A stretch of DNA of 64,000 nucleotides, from assembly GCA_021234155.1 (NCBI GenBank), contig JAJEKV010000003.1, positions 24,336,874-24,400,873 of the forward strand. The letters are read 5' to 3'. Positions within the stretch are counted from its first letter, which is position 1. Each line of letters opens with the position of its first letter. The translations under genes were made by a program, and so were the position numbers. This DNA is from Isoetes taiwanensis. Its lineage: Eukaryota > Streptophyta > Lycopodiopsida > Isoetales > Isoetaceae. Shown piece by piece: positions 32,735 to 43,375 of the stretch. The notes beneath the pieces are model-generated. The model was not told the DNA's origin. It did not search any database and was given only the letters and a program-made list of their open reading frames with translations.

Positions 32735-33471
32735 CCTTAGCTGAGAACAATATGTTAAACAGATGACTTGGGGCTCTCAAAACACGGAAAAGGAAGCTCA
32801 TGATCAACTATGTTACGCATTTGATAATGGCATCAACATTCTGGATACTGCCGAAACAGTACAGTCCCCTTTAGTATCAACATGGCTATATTTTGATGGG
32901 AAATTGCAGATTCTCATAGTAGATAAAGTTTTATCCCAAATTCTTTATGCATGAATTGTTCGTTTCAAGCAGGCTGCATCAAGCAATATGTTCTCCTTTC
33001 TACATCCAGATGGGGTATATTCCCGTAATGCATTGGCTAACTGTATGGTCATGTATGCACTGCAGCAGTATCTTTTGGATAGTTTTATCAGTTGCATTAC
33101 ATGATAGTTCTATCACCTGCAAATTGAATGTGGTAAATGGCATAGAATCCAGAAGCCCAAAAGAAGATGCAAGATATGTGGTTCAGAGAAAATAGAGGAT
33201 GAACAACACTTCTTGATCTTGTGTCGATGGCAGCATGAGATGTCTATTTTTTCAGATACCTTCAACAACATTAGCAGCGTGGCAAATAAGGGAGGTTTGT
33301 TACTTGTTGTGTCTATGTGAGTTTGTAATTCTTCTTGCCCTGGATTGCAAGGTCTTTATGATATTGTGAATATATTTATCTTTATCTTTATCCTTTATCT
33401 TTAGAAAGGAGAATCAGATTTATTCAGCAAGCTACTCTAAATAGTTTCTCTTTTTCTTGTGGATCAGTCTC
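32735..33471 (+). repeat. Duplicated unit, second copy (pairs with 29861-30588)
   Basis: Sharp right edge at GATCAGTCT shared with the first copy; after it the two copies diverge completely. It holds the fuller version of the aldo-keto reductase exon and the LINE tail with (TTTATC)n at about 33374-33402. Confidence 0.93.
32763..32954 (+). pseudogene. Aldo-keto reductase exon fragment, copy 2
   Basis: The frame reads MTWGSQNTEKEAHDQLCYAF, DNGINILDTAETVQSPLVST, then non-homologous residues. It matches the N-terminal part of plant aldo-keto reductases of the Tas-like group. In family members DTAE is followed by MYPVP, so the similarity ends at AE, perhaps at an old exon edge. Only one exon, no catalytic Tyr, Lys or His. 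Confidence 0.8.
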
Positions 33472-34139
33472 TTGTTGGATGCTGTGATTGCTAGAACATT
33501 GACATGAAACGTGCCAAGGAAATTTTTTGGGCAAAAAGATACAGACTGAGTCTATGGTCTATACCAGCTTATGAGGTCTCACTGTCCAATTGTTTGCTGT
33601 AATTAACCAGTGGAAGATTTTTTTCAATCATGTCAAATAGTGCAAGGACACTCCTGGTTGGATCTACAGTTCCATGATCTAAATTTTTCTCTAGATACGA
33701 AGAGGTTTATCTCCAGACCTCTTGATACGAAAACATCACATTATAATTTCTGTGCTCATTGCTTTGCTCTAATGGTTTGAAAAAAATGATGAAGAATTAT
33801 ATATACAAGACTACTTCCAAATCTTCTTTCATGGCAAGGGACGAGCATACATGCCTAACCCAGAGGCATGATGTAATGAAGTGGCACATAGTTCAGTTGA
33901 AATTGCAGAAACATCAGCATCAGCGCCATAATCTATGAACGACTTTACTGTATTACAATATCTTTGTCTTACAGCATGCACAAACTATTTCATAGTAAGA
34001 AAATTGATGAGATATTGTGACATTATACACCATAACTAGTCATATTATGTAATGGAAATTAAAAAAATGCTTGTTAATATATTTTTCGTTAAAGAAAACA
34101 TGACAAATTATATTATATTCTATTAGTGTTTCTAACCTA
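33472..34139. other. Intergenic, nothing recognised
   Basis: AT-rich DNA with no ORF above chance and no repeat shared with the rest of the window that I can see. Confidence 0.5.
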
Positions 34140-34371
34140 CTTGTTATAACATGCAGAACTGACTCCGCCTTTGACATAATATGCTTGGTTTATAGCAGGA
34201 GCATTTGTAAGTGTGGCAGGAAGGCTGTGATTTAGAGTCTACATTTTGATAGTCCATTAGAATGCATTGTGCGGAGGCATAGTACTAGAAATATATCAAG
34301 TTTGCACACGTAATGATTAGACTAGATCTTCCTATTATCTTCAATACCAACTTTCTATATACTAGAAACAG
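34140..34371 (-). repeat. Dispersed repeat, inverted partner of 10165-10410
   Basis: The reverse complement matches 10165-10410. The copy ends near the TAGTATATAG motif at 34353-34365. No coding content. Confidence 0.85.
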
Positions 34372-34526
34372 TATACTACATTTGATAGCATAGACATGAA
34401 AAGATAAAAGACCAAGTAGTCAAAATAAAAGGACATCAAGTGCAAAAAATCTTTATAAATTCTCCACGTATTTACAACCCAAATGGGAGCTGTACAATCT
34501 TATAGAAATGGCAGTACAATTTCAAT

Positions 34527-35175
34527 ATGAATATACAAGTGGCTGAACATTCTCAAATGTTAAGTTCTCATTGGAAGCAACAAACTTGCCTTTAGGTTTC
34601 CTAGATTGTGGAGGCTTTCGAGGTCCTAACACCCTTAGTTTGCCCCCAACAGTCCACTCTCTCTTGCAACTTCTGCACGTATACCTGTGTCGAAGCGTGT
34701 GTTATCACTGAAACACCGAGGGCAATCAAGATGGGGCATCTCTATCTTCTGCTTCTTCATCCTTGGAGGTGTCATTTCTTGTGGCATAGTTGCCATGCTT
34801 GCTGTTGCCTGTCTGCTTTCAAGTTGAATCGAGTTGGCAACTATCTTCCTCTTCTTCATCTTTGGAGCAAGTCCAATTGATGCATTGACCAAGTCATGCA
34901 TGGCTATACTGGCTTCTGCTTCAACTTCACTATCTCCTTTGCAGAGATTTTCTTCTATTGACTGACAAAAGTTGACAAAGTCCTCATCTAGGTCCAATAA
35001 GCCACCTAATTCAATAAGCTTAAGCCACCTCTACCAATAAGCCACCTAATTCATCCATAAGCTTAAGTATGTCTTCCTCATATAAGTCTTCGTCAGAGAG
35101 GTGTTCATCATCAAGAACGTCTAAAGTAGGAGCTGTAAAAGACGCATTGAGCTCCGCCAAGCTTCGTCAAGCTCC
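34527..35175 (-). pseudogene. Dof-like zinc-finger transcription factor, broken
   Basis: On the minus strand a protein starts near 35175 (MAEL), runs acidic (TLDVLDDEHLSDEDLYEED, LDLDEDFVNFCQSIEENL), then two basic stretches (KMKKRKIV, RMKKQKIEMPHLD), then CPRCFSDNTRF. After a frame change near 34695 it continues HRYTCRSCKREWTVGGKLRV and LGPRKPPQSRKPKGKF, ending about 34527. The CxxC..CxxC pair with REWTVGGKLR resembles a Dof finger, but the spacer between the cysteine pairs is much shorter than usual, so this is a degenerate Dof or another zinc ribbon. A tandem duplication at about 35009-35060 (AATAAGCCACCTAATTCA twice) and a small one near 35150 also break the frame. Confidence 0.55.
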
Positions 35176-36775
35176 GCCATCGTGAAAGTCCTCCTTGAAA
35201 ATGCTGTAATGCGAAATCTGGAATGAATGGGAGTCTTATATTGGTTGCCTTGATTCCCAAGTTATCCCCATTTCTTAAAATATCTCCTAAATACATCAGT
35301 GATCTTTTTGTGCTCACGTAAATATCGCAGGGGAAAGCCATGGGCAGATGACGCGGCCATGGATATACCAGCACAGATTGCATTCCGCGGCCATAGATGG
35401 GGCAGTTTCAAAAGGAAGAAAAAGAGATGTGGTACTATTTTTCAAAGAAATGGCGTGGAATTTCTTGCCGAGGAGCATAATGCACAAAGATTTGACTATG
35501 GCAGGTTGTAGTTGTAGCTCTTAAATCCATCAGAAATCCTTGGTAATTTAGGTTTTTATGCACTTCCTTTCCTTAAAATTTCAATATTCTAATGGTTATA
35601 TCAGCGAAGTTGGTAAGAATGCACCTATGGCAGTTGAATTCTTACAGAGAAATGGCTGCAAAGCCCGTGAACTATTTTATACTGGAAGGGTGCATCTTCA
35701 AAACATGGACCACTGATGTGGTGCATCAGTCTGCATAGGCCAGTCTATGCAACCCTTATGCAGGTTTCTCTCATACAACTCTGCAATTTAGTAGAGATTC
35801 TGAGTTTTCCATGCGTTTCATAGAAGGTTAACATCGTATTGCAGCATGTGGGTGGCATCAATGTTTAAAGGCAAAAATAATTGGCTGGAAAATATTAGTA
35901 GTGGTTTCTCCCAATGGACCTTCATTGGGCTAGATTTTTGACCAGTTGTGGGTGCCTTCTAGTGGCTGGGGTTTATTTTAATTCAACTCTTTTAATTTCT
36001 GTGATTGACCAAAGAGAGATAGTGGGAGCCACCATTTCTTGAATTGGTTGGGCAGATAGGGAATTTGACAGAATATCTGAGACAGTTGGTGTGCCATGAG
36101 TGGTGCACCTATGATGTATTCAGTTTGACTATTGAATGGAAACCTTTGATATGTTCATTGAAGAGGCTACTTTATATGGAAAGCAAGAATAAATTTTTGC
36201 TTTTGGCATGTACTGTTGAAGGATTGGAAGAATAATAAAGCTCATGACATGATTGCAGACTCACTCAGAAATCTGCAGCATTGCATGTGAGCTAGAAGAA
36301 TCCTCTATGAAGCCTGAAGACTCCTATGGATACGGGAACTCCAAAACAAAAAGGATGATGTAAGCAGTGCAGTTTGCTTGTTAGTCCAAAGGAAGATATT
36401 GAGAAAAAGAAGAAGGGAAGAGTAAGACTGATGGAATGAAGAAATTGAGCAAGCGTCTTTCCAAAGGAAACATGATAAAACTGTCCCAGTCAATCTTTGA
36501 AACAGAGAGCTCAATCTATTCAGATCCGGCGGAAGAAAATGATCTGAACCAGTGGAGAAGTTATGTTAGTTATATGTTCAAGTGAGAGTGTTGGAAGTAA
36601 TAAACACACTTTCTTGTGGTGTCTGGGATTATTCTCTTGTGTCCATCTGTCCGTTGATTGTTCCTGTCTTTCTAGTTGCATTGTTTTAACACCCCTTAGG
36701 CTGTTCAAACCTTTCTTTATTCCTGATGATTCAGACTATCTGATTGCTTATTTCTTGTTGTTAACGTAGTTAGAC
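35176..36775. other. Intergenic upstream of the channel pseudogene
   Basis: Short ORFs (35299-35511, 36044-36235 plus; 36305-36514 minus) have no domain. AAGTGAGAGTGTTGGAAG at 36580-36597 also occurs at 17-34 and in copy B, and looks like a polypurine tract plus TGTTGG LTR start of a Copia element, but no LTR partner is seen. TTGTTAACGTAG just before 36770 could be an intron acceptor preceding the channel's ATG. Confidence 0.45.
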
Positions 36776-38862
36776 ATGGATGAACATAATACTAAGGAGC
36801 CTCCAGAAAAGCATGGAATTGACATAGATTTGCCATCAAATTTTTGTTTTCCTTCACCAGGAGCTTGTAACCCAACAATACATCCAAGATCTCCTTCCTC
36901 TCCTCGTATTTCATTTATGTCCGACAATGAAGAATATTCTAGAAATGAAGCTCATCCGTTTGATGATAAACTTCTTCCAGATACTTACAGTTGCTATAGA
37001 CCCTTCACACGAGGTCAGAATCCACATGGAGACAAATGGCAATTATATTGCAGGGGATACTGGTTTGGAAGGAACATCTGTTCCTTCAGAGAGGCCAAGC
37101 TTTTCTTCGAAGTCAGATCATGGAACACCTAGAGGCAGCAAGAAGTTCACCAACTCCTCACACAACTCCTCACACAGCGGAGACAGCGAAAGTTATGGGT
37201 ACTTTAGAACAAGGTCTTCTAGCCTGATACCTGCATTAGAAAAGCAGTTGTCCAGATTGAAAGATAAAGATCCTGGTGAAAAGTTGAATGCCATACCATA
37301 TGTGCCTGAGACGTGTCCTGATGTTCCAAGTAATCTGCCTACAGGTCGTTATTTTGATGCACTACAAGGAGCGGAGCTTGAAGAATTAAAGGTTCGTCTG
37401 CATTTAGAAAAGAATATTACATCATAGCGTATGCTTCACAGATGGTAAAAACTGATTGGTGACTTTGACATTGCCCATTTAAAATCCAAGTACAAAGTTA
37501 GACTATTTTAAAGGCTAGTAGAAATTTCTCTAATATCAGCTACTTGATTCAGGGATCCGAGGATATTCTCCTACCAAAAGACCAGCAGTGGCCTTTCCTT
37601 CTCCGATTCCTATTAGTTCTTATGGGATTTGTCTTGGTCTTGGCAGCCAAGCCATCATTTGGAAACAATTGACATTGAATTCAGCCACAAAGTTTCTACA
37701 TGTACCTTCTTCTATCCATGTGGTATTATGGTCTTTGGCACTTGTTGCATTTCTTCTCATCTTTTTCACATACATGCTAAAGTGCATCTTCTACTGAGAA
37801 GCTGTGCGACGAGAATATCAACATCCAGTGCGTGTAAACTTCTTCTTTGCACGTTGGATAAGTGGAATGTTTTTAGCTTTGGGAGTTCCTTCCATGGTTA
37901 CAGATTCGGCTCATTCTGCAACATGGTGCATCTTGATGGTTCCCATTTTTGTTTTAGAATTGAAAATATATGGAGAATGGCTTTCTGGAGGGGATAGGAG
38001 GCTGTCAAAAGTGGCAAATCCTTCTTCACATTTGTCAGTTGTCGGCAATTTTGTAGGTGCGCTTTTGTTTGCTACAGTTGGATGGAAAGAGGTGGCAGTA
38101 TTCTTCTGTGCAGTGGGACTCGCTCACTATATAGTTCTCTTTGTGACTCTTTATCAAAGACTACCTACCAATGAAGTTCTTCCAAGAGAGTTGCATCCTG
38201 TTTTCTTCTTGTTTCTTGCAGCTCCAAGTGCAGCAAGTCTCGCTTGGGAAACATTACCGGTGACTATGGATATCCATGTAGATTGGCATATTTTACTGCT
38301 CTTTTCCTCTACTGTTCACTTGTAAGTTTCCTGTAACTAACAGAACAGAGTTGAGCATGTGTACATATATCCTCATTTTTGTCTGCTTTCTATGTTTCAG
38401 GTAGTCCGAGTCAACTTTTTCCGAGGATACAAGTAATGATCTTTGTTTAAGCTGCATTTCATATAAACTTGTTGATTTTCTTCTAAATACTATGTATTGT
38501 ACAACAGATTTTCCATTGCATGGTGGGCATACACATTTCCAATGACAGAGCTCTCCCTTGCCAGCCTTAGATATGCCCATAAGGTTTTGCATCCTGTGAC
38601 ACAAACAATGGCAATTCTGCTTTCCCTACTGTCAGCTATCACTGTCTTTCTTTTTTTCATATCAACCTTGATGCACTTCTTCTGGGGCACACTATTTCCT
38701 AATGATATGGCAATTGCCATCACTAGGAAACCACAAAAAGAACTTGGCAGTGGAAACTATAGCACTTGTGTAGACAGAGGATCTCAAAACACTATGAAAT
38801 TGTTTGGATGCTTGAAAAGTGTACCACATTCTGATTCGAATGAAATTGATAAGAGCATTTAA
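36776..38862 (+). pseudogene. SLAC1/SLAH-type slow anion channel, pseudogene
   Basis: Exons follow the family. Exon 1 starts at ATG 36776 (a frame change near 37000 separates MDEHNTKEPP from ETNGNYIAGDTGLEGTS) and contains SLIPALEKQLSRLKDKDP and GRYFDALQGAELEELK. Exon 2 (37553 to about 38322) has LLPKDQQWPFLLRF, GICLGLGSQA, YMLKCIFY, REYQHPVRVNFFFARW. Exon 3 (about 38400-38432) has VVRVNFFRGYK, and exon 4 (38508-38862) FSIAWWAYTFPMTELSLASL through a cytosolic tail. The parent is a ten-helix plasma-membrane nitrate/chloride channel. Defects: one-base loss near 37610, TGA at 37795-37797 where F is expected, one-base shift near 38245 (the other frame restores GDYGYPCRLAYFTALFLYCS). Splice sites are intact, so loss is recent or these are assembly errors. 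Confidence 0.88.
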
Positions 38863-39457
38863 GTATACCAAGGCATCACTTCTATATCTATGCTTCATAT
38901 TTCTACAGAAAATGGACCCATACCAACACAAGGTGTAAATCTTGCATCCACAGAAGGGATGAGGGTTGCTCTAATGAGGGCCTAAAGTGCCAGGGCTGTT
39001 CTGAAAGTTGGGTTCTGAAGTTACTGGTTTTTAGTCACTGTGACGACTTATTTACGTCTATAAAATATATATATGAAAATTGGAACAAATTACAATCACC
39101 ATTCGCAACAATTGAGGGTGCCCTGCTATATGCTGTAGAGTAGTTTGCACAATTTGACCATTTGGACATCAAATGTCTATTTTCAAGCAGATATCAATGT
39201 TGTTTTAGGATACAACAACAAACCAGAATCTACAGGAAGAGTGAGCAAGTCCCTCAAGGAAATTATGCTGAGAAGAAGACAGTGAACATACAAGTTCCTC
39301 AAGGAATTATGTTGAGAAGACAGTGTGAACTTATCTTGAGAAGACAGTGATTTATAAGAACATCTCAAAGTGCATCCCAGGAAAATGGTTCCTTTCATTG
39401 GCTCGATGAAACAAACGGAGCCAGGCCGGCAGGTTCCAAGTGTGCAAGTACTCAGCA
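38863..39457. other. Downstream spacer with short repeats
   Basis: No gene seen. 39240-39350 holds three diverged copies of CAAGTTCCTCAAGGAATTATG and GAGAAGACAGTG. Confidence 0.5.
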
Positions 39458-40185
39458 CTTCATTACATACAGCCCGGCAATAAGGAAGATGCCTCATGCA
39501 ATTTAACACTTGGAATGTCCTACTGTTTTGATTGTGAAAAAAGGGAGGCCAAACTTTAGAACTCAATATGGCTTATCACATGTAACGTTGAAAATTAAAA
39601 CATACTAGTTATGGTGTCGGCACTAGTAACAATTTTAAAAGGTGGTTGTTTCATTGACCCTTTTGGAAAAGGGCATGTGCAGAGTTGTGACTCACCACAA
39701 AGTTGCTAGTGTCTTTTTTCTCCTTTGAATCTTAGTGAATAAGTAGACCTAATACTCATGTCAAAGATGCACCCCATGTGTCGTAGAAGTTAGACACCAA
39801 ATTATTTGGAACTCATGATAGCCATAAGGAATTCATACATACAGCCCGGCAATAAGGAAGATGCCTCATGCAATTTAACACTTGGAATGTCCTACCTCGT
39901 ATACATACCTCGTATTTCACATGTAAGGTTGAAAATTAAAACATACTAGTTATGGTGCCGGCACTAGTAACAAGGTGGTTGTTTCATTGACCCTTTTGGA
40001 AAAGGGCATGTGCAGAGTTGTGACTCACCACAAAGTTGCTAGTGTCTTTTTTCTCCTTTGAATCTTAGTGAATAAGTAGACCTAATACTCATGTCAAAGA
40101 TGCACCCCATGTGATGCAAAAGTTTCGCAGAACTTAGACACCAAATTATTTGGAACTCATGATAGCCATAAGGAATTCAAATTAT
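39458..40185. repeat. Tandem duplication, unit about 350 bp
   Basis: Copy 1 (about 39458-39835) and copy 2 (about 39836-40185) share long exact words such as AGCCCGGCAATAAGGAAGAT, GGTGGTTGTTTCATTGACCC, AAAGTTGCTAGTGTC and ATAAGTAGACCTAATACTC. Each has small private indels. Non-coding. Confidence 0.9.
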
Positions 40186-40232
40186 AGCCACAATTGAGAA
40201 AGCAAACATAACCTTTGCCTACCATCACTAGG

Positions 40233-42308
40233 ATGAAGCAAGTCTTCAAGTGAGAGTGTTGGAAGGGCGTGTTCTTGCTTCTAATTCACTGAAATGGCAG
40301 GGTCTGGGTGATCGATCTAGCACCAACAGATACATCTTGTCAATACATTTGAGTGTGAATGCAACTGCAATATATTACTTGGCTTCACAAGTAAAATAAT
40401 GTAATGGTCATTGTGGACATGCGTGCATTTTATGTCTTTCATACCATATGATTTTGACCCGACATAATGTAAGCATGCCCTTGACACAAGCCTGAGATAT
40501 AACTGAAATTCTTGCCAAGGCATTGGGGATGGGCCTAATTGGTTCCTCATATTTTTGTACTTGCCAATCCAATGTTGTGGATGCAGTTCATCATGATGCA
40601 ATGCAATGCACAGTTTGGATGTTCTTATACACAATTTTATGATTTGTATAGAATTGCTTTGGACTGTTGGTGCAAATCAGACTTTTGGGTATTGTATAAT
40701 TGGATTGTTGATAGCAAATTTACCAGCACCATGAATCTTTTGGAGACTTTCATCTTTTGGAGGCTAAAGCGACTGGCTACCTAAAGGTCTGATGACGATT
40801 TGCTTGAATACTATGTCATTGCTCTGACAATATGCAGTGATTGAGCCATAATAGCATGCCAACAATAAAGATGGCTACCTAAAGAGCTGATGATTATCTG
40901 CATTCGTACTATGTCATTGCTCTGATGCTATGCAGTGACTCAACTACAATAGCATGCCAGCAATGAAGATGTTGTTAGCACGCTTTCTAGGTATGTTTCT
41001 AACCTTCTTGGGCTATGGTTCATATTATAGGCAGTGCATCTGTTAAGTAGCTCAAACTCTTCCTTAGATTGCAGCTCTGTCATATCCTGTCTTTAAGCTA
41101 AATGCCTTCCCTATGGTGTTTAGTAAGATTTTTCGTTTACTTTGCTTTTAAGATACGGTGATGATGCAACACAAGAAGACATGTTCATGATGCAGGGTTG
41201 CCTCTAAGAAGAATTGACATTTCGTCGAAATTGAAATGCTAAGACTTGCTTTTTGTTGTTTTGATCCACTTTAGATGCTCTCTGCACTTTGGCTTGCGGA
41301 GTTGTGCATAGATAAGCACATCTACACCTCTATAAATTTTTTTGCAGGGTTGCCTCGAGGAAGAATTGACAGCCCGTCAAAATTGAAATGCAAAGCCATG
41401 CAGTGTGCAGTAACCATTGTTTCTTTGCCACCCAGTTGAGATGTTCTTAGACCATTTGCTCATCTTGGATTAGTTGCTATTGATTAGGTTTTATATTCAT
41501 ATGATGTCAAGACAAGCTATTTTTGGGCTTTATAGATCATGGCCATGATATCTCTATGGTATTTATATGGAACAGGACTTAGCAAATTCCCTTATAACAT
41601 ATCATCTCTCCAATTCAAAATGCTCAGAAAGATAGTAGTAATGACCTTTATGATGGCAGAAATTTGACTATACCCATATCTTAGCAATGTTATTGCATAG
41701 ATTATGTCTGTATTATTCTCTATATTGAGGTTGTATACTATCATTACTGACAGAATTGTGTCTATTAACCAGGGTTATGCAATTACAACAGTAACAAAAT
41801 TATGTGCTTTTTAAAACGTTGTTGGTAGAAGAGTCAAACTCATTCCAGAGGTATGTGTTTCATTTGATGTCTGATATTTGGTTACAGTTTATGTATGTTC
41901 TGGCCTCCTAATAATAGAAAAGCAGGTCTTGATGGATTTTGAAGGGACATTAATGGGTGAATAGATTACAGCAATTTTAAAAGCTTTTAATATTGCAATT
42001 TGAGGAGATCATTCGCATTTGATTTGTGGTCTAGGTATGTCATGGAACCCTTGAAATCGACACTGCCTACCGTTCACGAAATTATAACGTCCTCCAATGA
42101 TGATATACTGACTGACCACAAGAATGTCATTGTCATTTACACTGCATTCTAGATTCTTTTAGCAGCCATTCTCCAGATCCTTGCATACTGGTTGTTTGCA
42201 AGGTACCAATGGGGTTTCCAAAGTAGCATTCCAGTTCTATATCACATGGTAACTTTGGTTCCATGCTTAGAGCAAGCAACAATACTGTAGTTATTACTTA
42301 TGACATTG
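40233..42308 (+). repeat. Dispersed repeat copy B, first block
   Basis: Pairs with 1-2830. It has the uninterrupted LINE target site at about 41953-41966. No complete gene seen. A plus-strand frame near 42115-42230 reads DHKNVIVIYTAF, stop, ILLAAILQILAYWLFARYQW, hydrophobic like a membrane helix, but also broken in copy A. Confidence 0.88.
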
Positions 42309-43135
42309 AGCAGGTTGTCGGTAAGGTTCATGCTATTCATGCACTGTGATCAATCAACCAAGCTATACTATGTTTTTTTATGATATTGGGTGGATTGTCG
42401 ATAAGGTTCTATATAGGGACCAATGAATTAAACCATGCTTTGTTTCTATGTTTGGGCTCAAAATTCTGTCCATTTAATAGTTGAATTGTTATGACCTTAT
42501 GGTTGAAGCCTTCGTCATGGAACACCCTTTTGGGAACTAAACGAATTGTTTCTATGTCTTGGCTTGAAATTGTGTCCATTAATAAAATTAAAAAATGACT
42601 TGAATTGTTATGACCTTTGGTTGGAAATTGCCACGAGAGTTTTTCTTAATAGGTGTGACATGGGCAAGGAATTTACAAAGGCTTCATCATGGAATGCCTT
42701 TTTGGAAAGGCGAATTAATTTAATTTACAAAGGTTAGATGACATTGCATCAACTCTCCCATGGCTGTACTTTTTATCATAGTTAGTGGTCTACATAATAA
42801 TGAGTATTCACAATGGCGAGTATATACACACTACTTCCGAATAAACAATAATCATATGAAGCAACTTACCATCTGTGCATTTCCACGTGGTCCAAGGATC
42901 TGTCTTATAAAGTTGTATCCTTGATATTTCTTCACCTGCATGACCCAATATAATTTGACATACAATTTCCACGCATTCTCATTTGCAAAAGATGGCAAAT
43001 CCTACAACACTTACTGGAATGTACAATTTATATTCCTTCAAAATGGGCATGTACCCAGGTGGGGGCTTGTACGATAGGTTTAACAACATGCAGGTACATG
43101 GACAAGATGGCACCCAGAGAAAACACATGCCCACA
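42308..43135 (+). repeat. Segment present only in copy B
   Basis: Copy A lacks these roughly 830 bases. The left part has two diverged tandem units (TTGTCGGTAAGGTTC and TTGTCGATAAGGTTC; GAATTGTTATGACC twice at about 42483 and 42602). The right part holds SF1-like exons on the minus strand. Because those exons fit the neighbouring exon in shared sequence, loss from A is likelier than gain in B. Confidence 0.7.
42870..43095 (-). pseudogene. Splicing factor 1 (branchpoint-binding protein) exon fragments
   Basis: Two minus-strand exons. The upper one, ending at 43015 before a GTAAGTG donor, encodes LLNLSYKPPPGYMPILKEYK, LYIP. The lower one, 42935-42870, preceded by ATGCAG and followed by GTAAGTT, encodes VKKYQGYNFIRQILGPRGNA, QM. 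Together they match the segment of plant and animal SF1/BBP from the helix before the KH domain into its GxxG loop (family pattern YPGYNFIGLIIGPRGNTQ). The intact protein recognises the intron branch point with U2AF. Here two family-conserved glycines are changed or shifted (FIRQ for FIGL), and no further KH exon is found downstream, so it is a remnant. Confidence 0.75.
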
Positions 43136-43355
43136 TGTGCAAAAATATTACATGCTTATCTGCAAGAAGGATCACATATGTTGTCAAAAACTCACCTTTG
43201 GCCTCTTGTTTCTCTAACTCCAACCGTTCCTGTCTTCTTTTCTAAGGAGAGAAAGAAGATACAAATACAAGAGATCTGCCTAAGCTTTAGCGAGCATGGC
43301 AGTTCATTCGCATTAGCCTCCAAATTTCCCATCTCCAGTCGTGCAATTTGCTCAA
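43136..43355 (+). repeat. Dispersed repeat copy B, block with the TIR-element empty site
   Basis: Pairs with 2840-3074. The sequence crosses 43352-43355 (TCAA) without interruption, giving the pre-insertion state of the 2.34-kb element in copy A. Confidence 0.88.
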
Positions 43356-43375
43356 CACGAGTCTGCTCAAAATTC
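43196..43375 (-). pseudogene. Coiled-coil exons upstream of the SF1-like exons
   Basis: 43241-43196 is a 46-nt exon flanked by CCTTAG and GTGAGT, encoding KRRQERLELEKQEAK. Upstream on the same strand EQTRVEQIARLEMGNLEANA is open. The phase and order would allow one gene with the SF1-like exons below, but this coiled part is not a usual piece of SF1, so it may come from another protein. Confidence 0.45.

Noticed and set aside
36563-36775. Copia LTR starting TGTTGGAAG upstream of the channel pseudogene
   Set aside because: Only the motif AAGTGAGAGTGTTGGAAG is shared with 17-34; no LTR pair, primer site or Copia coding sequence nearby.
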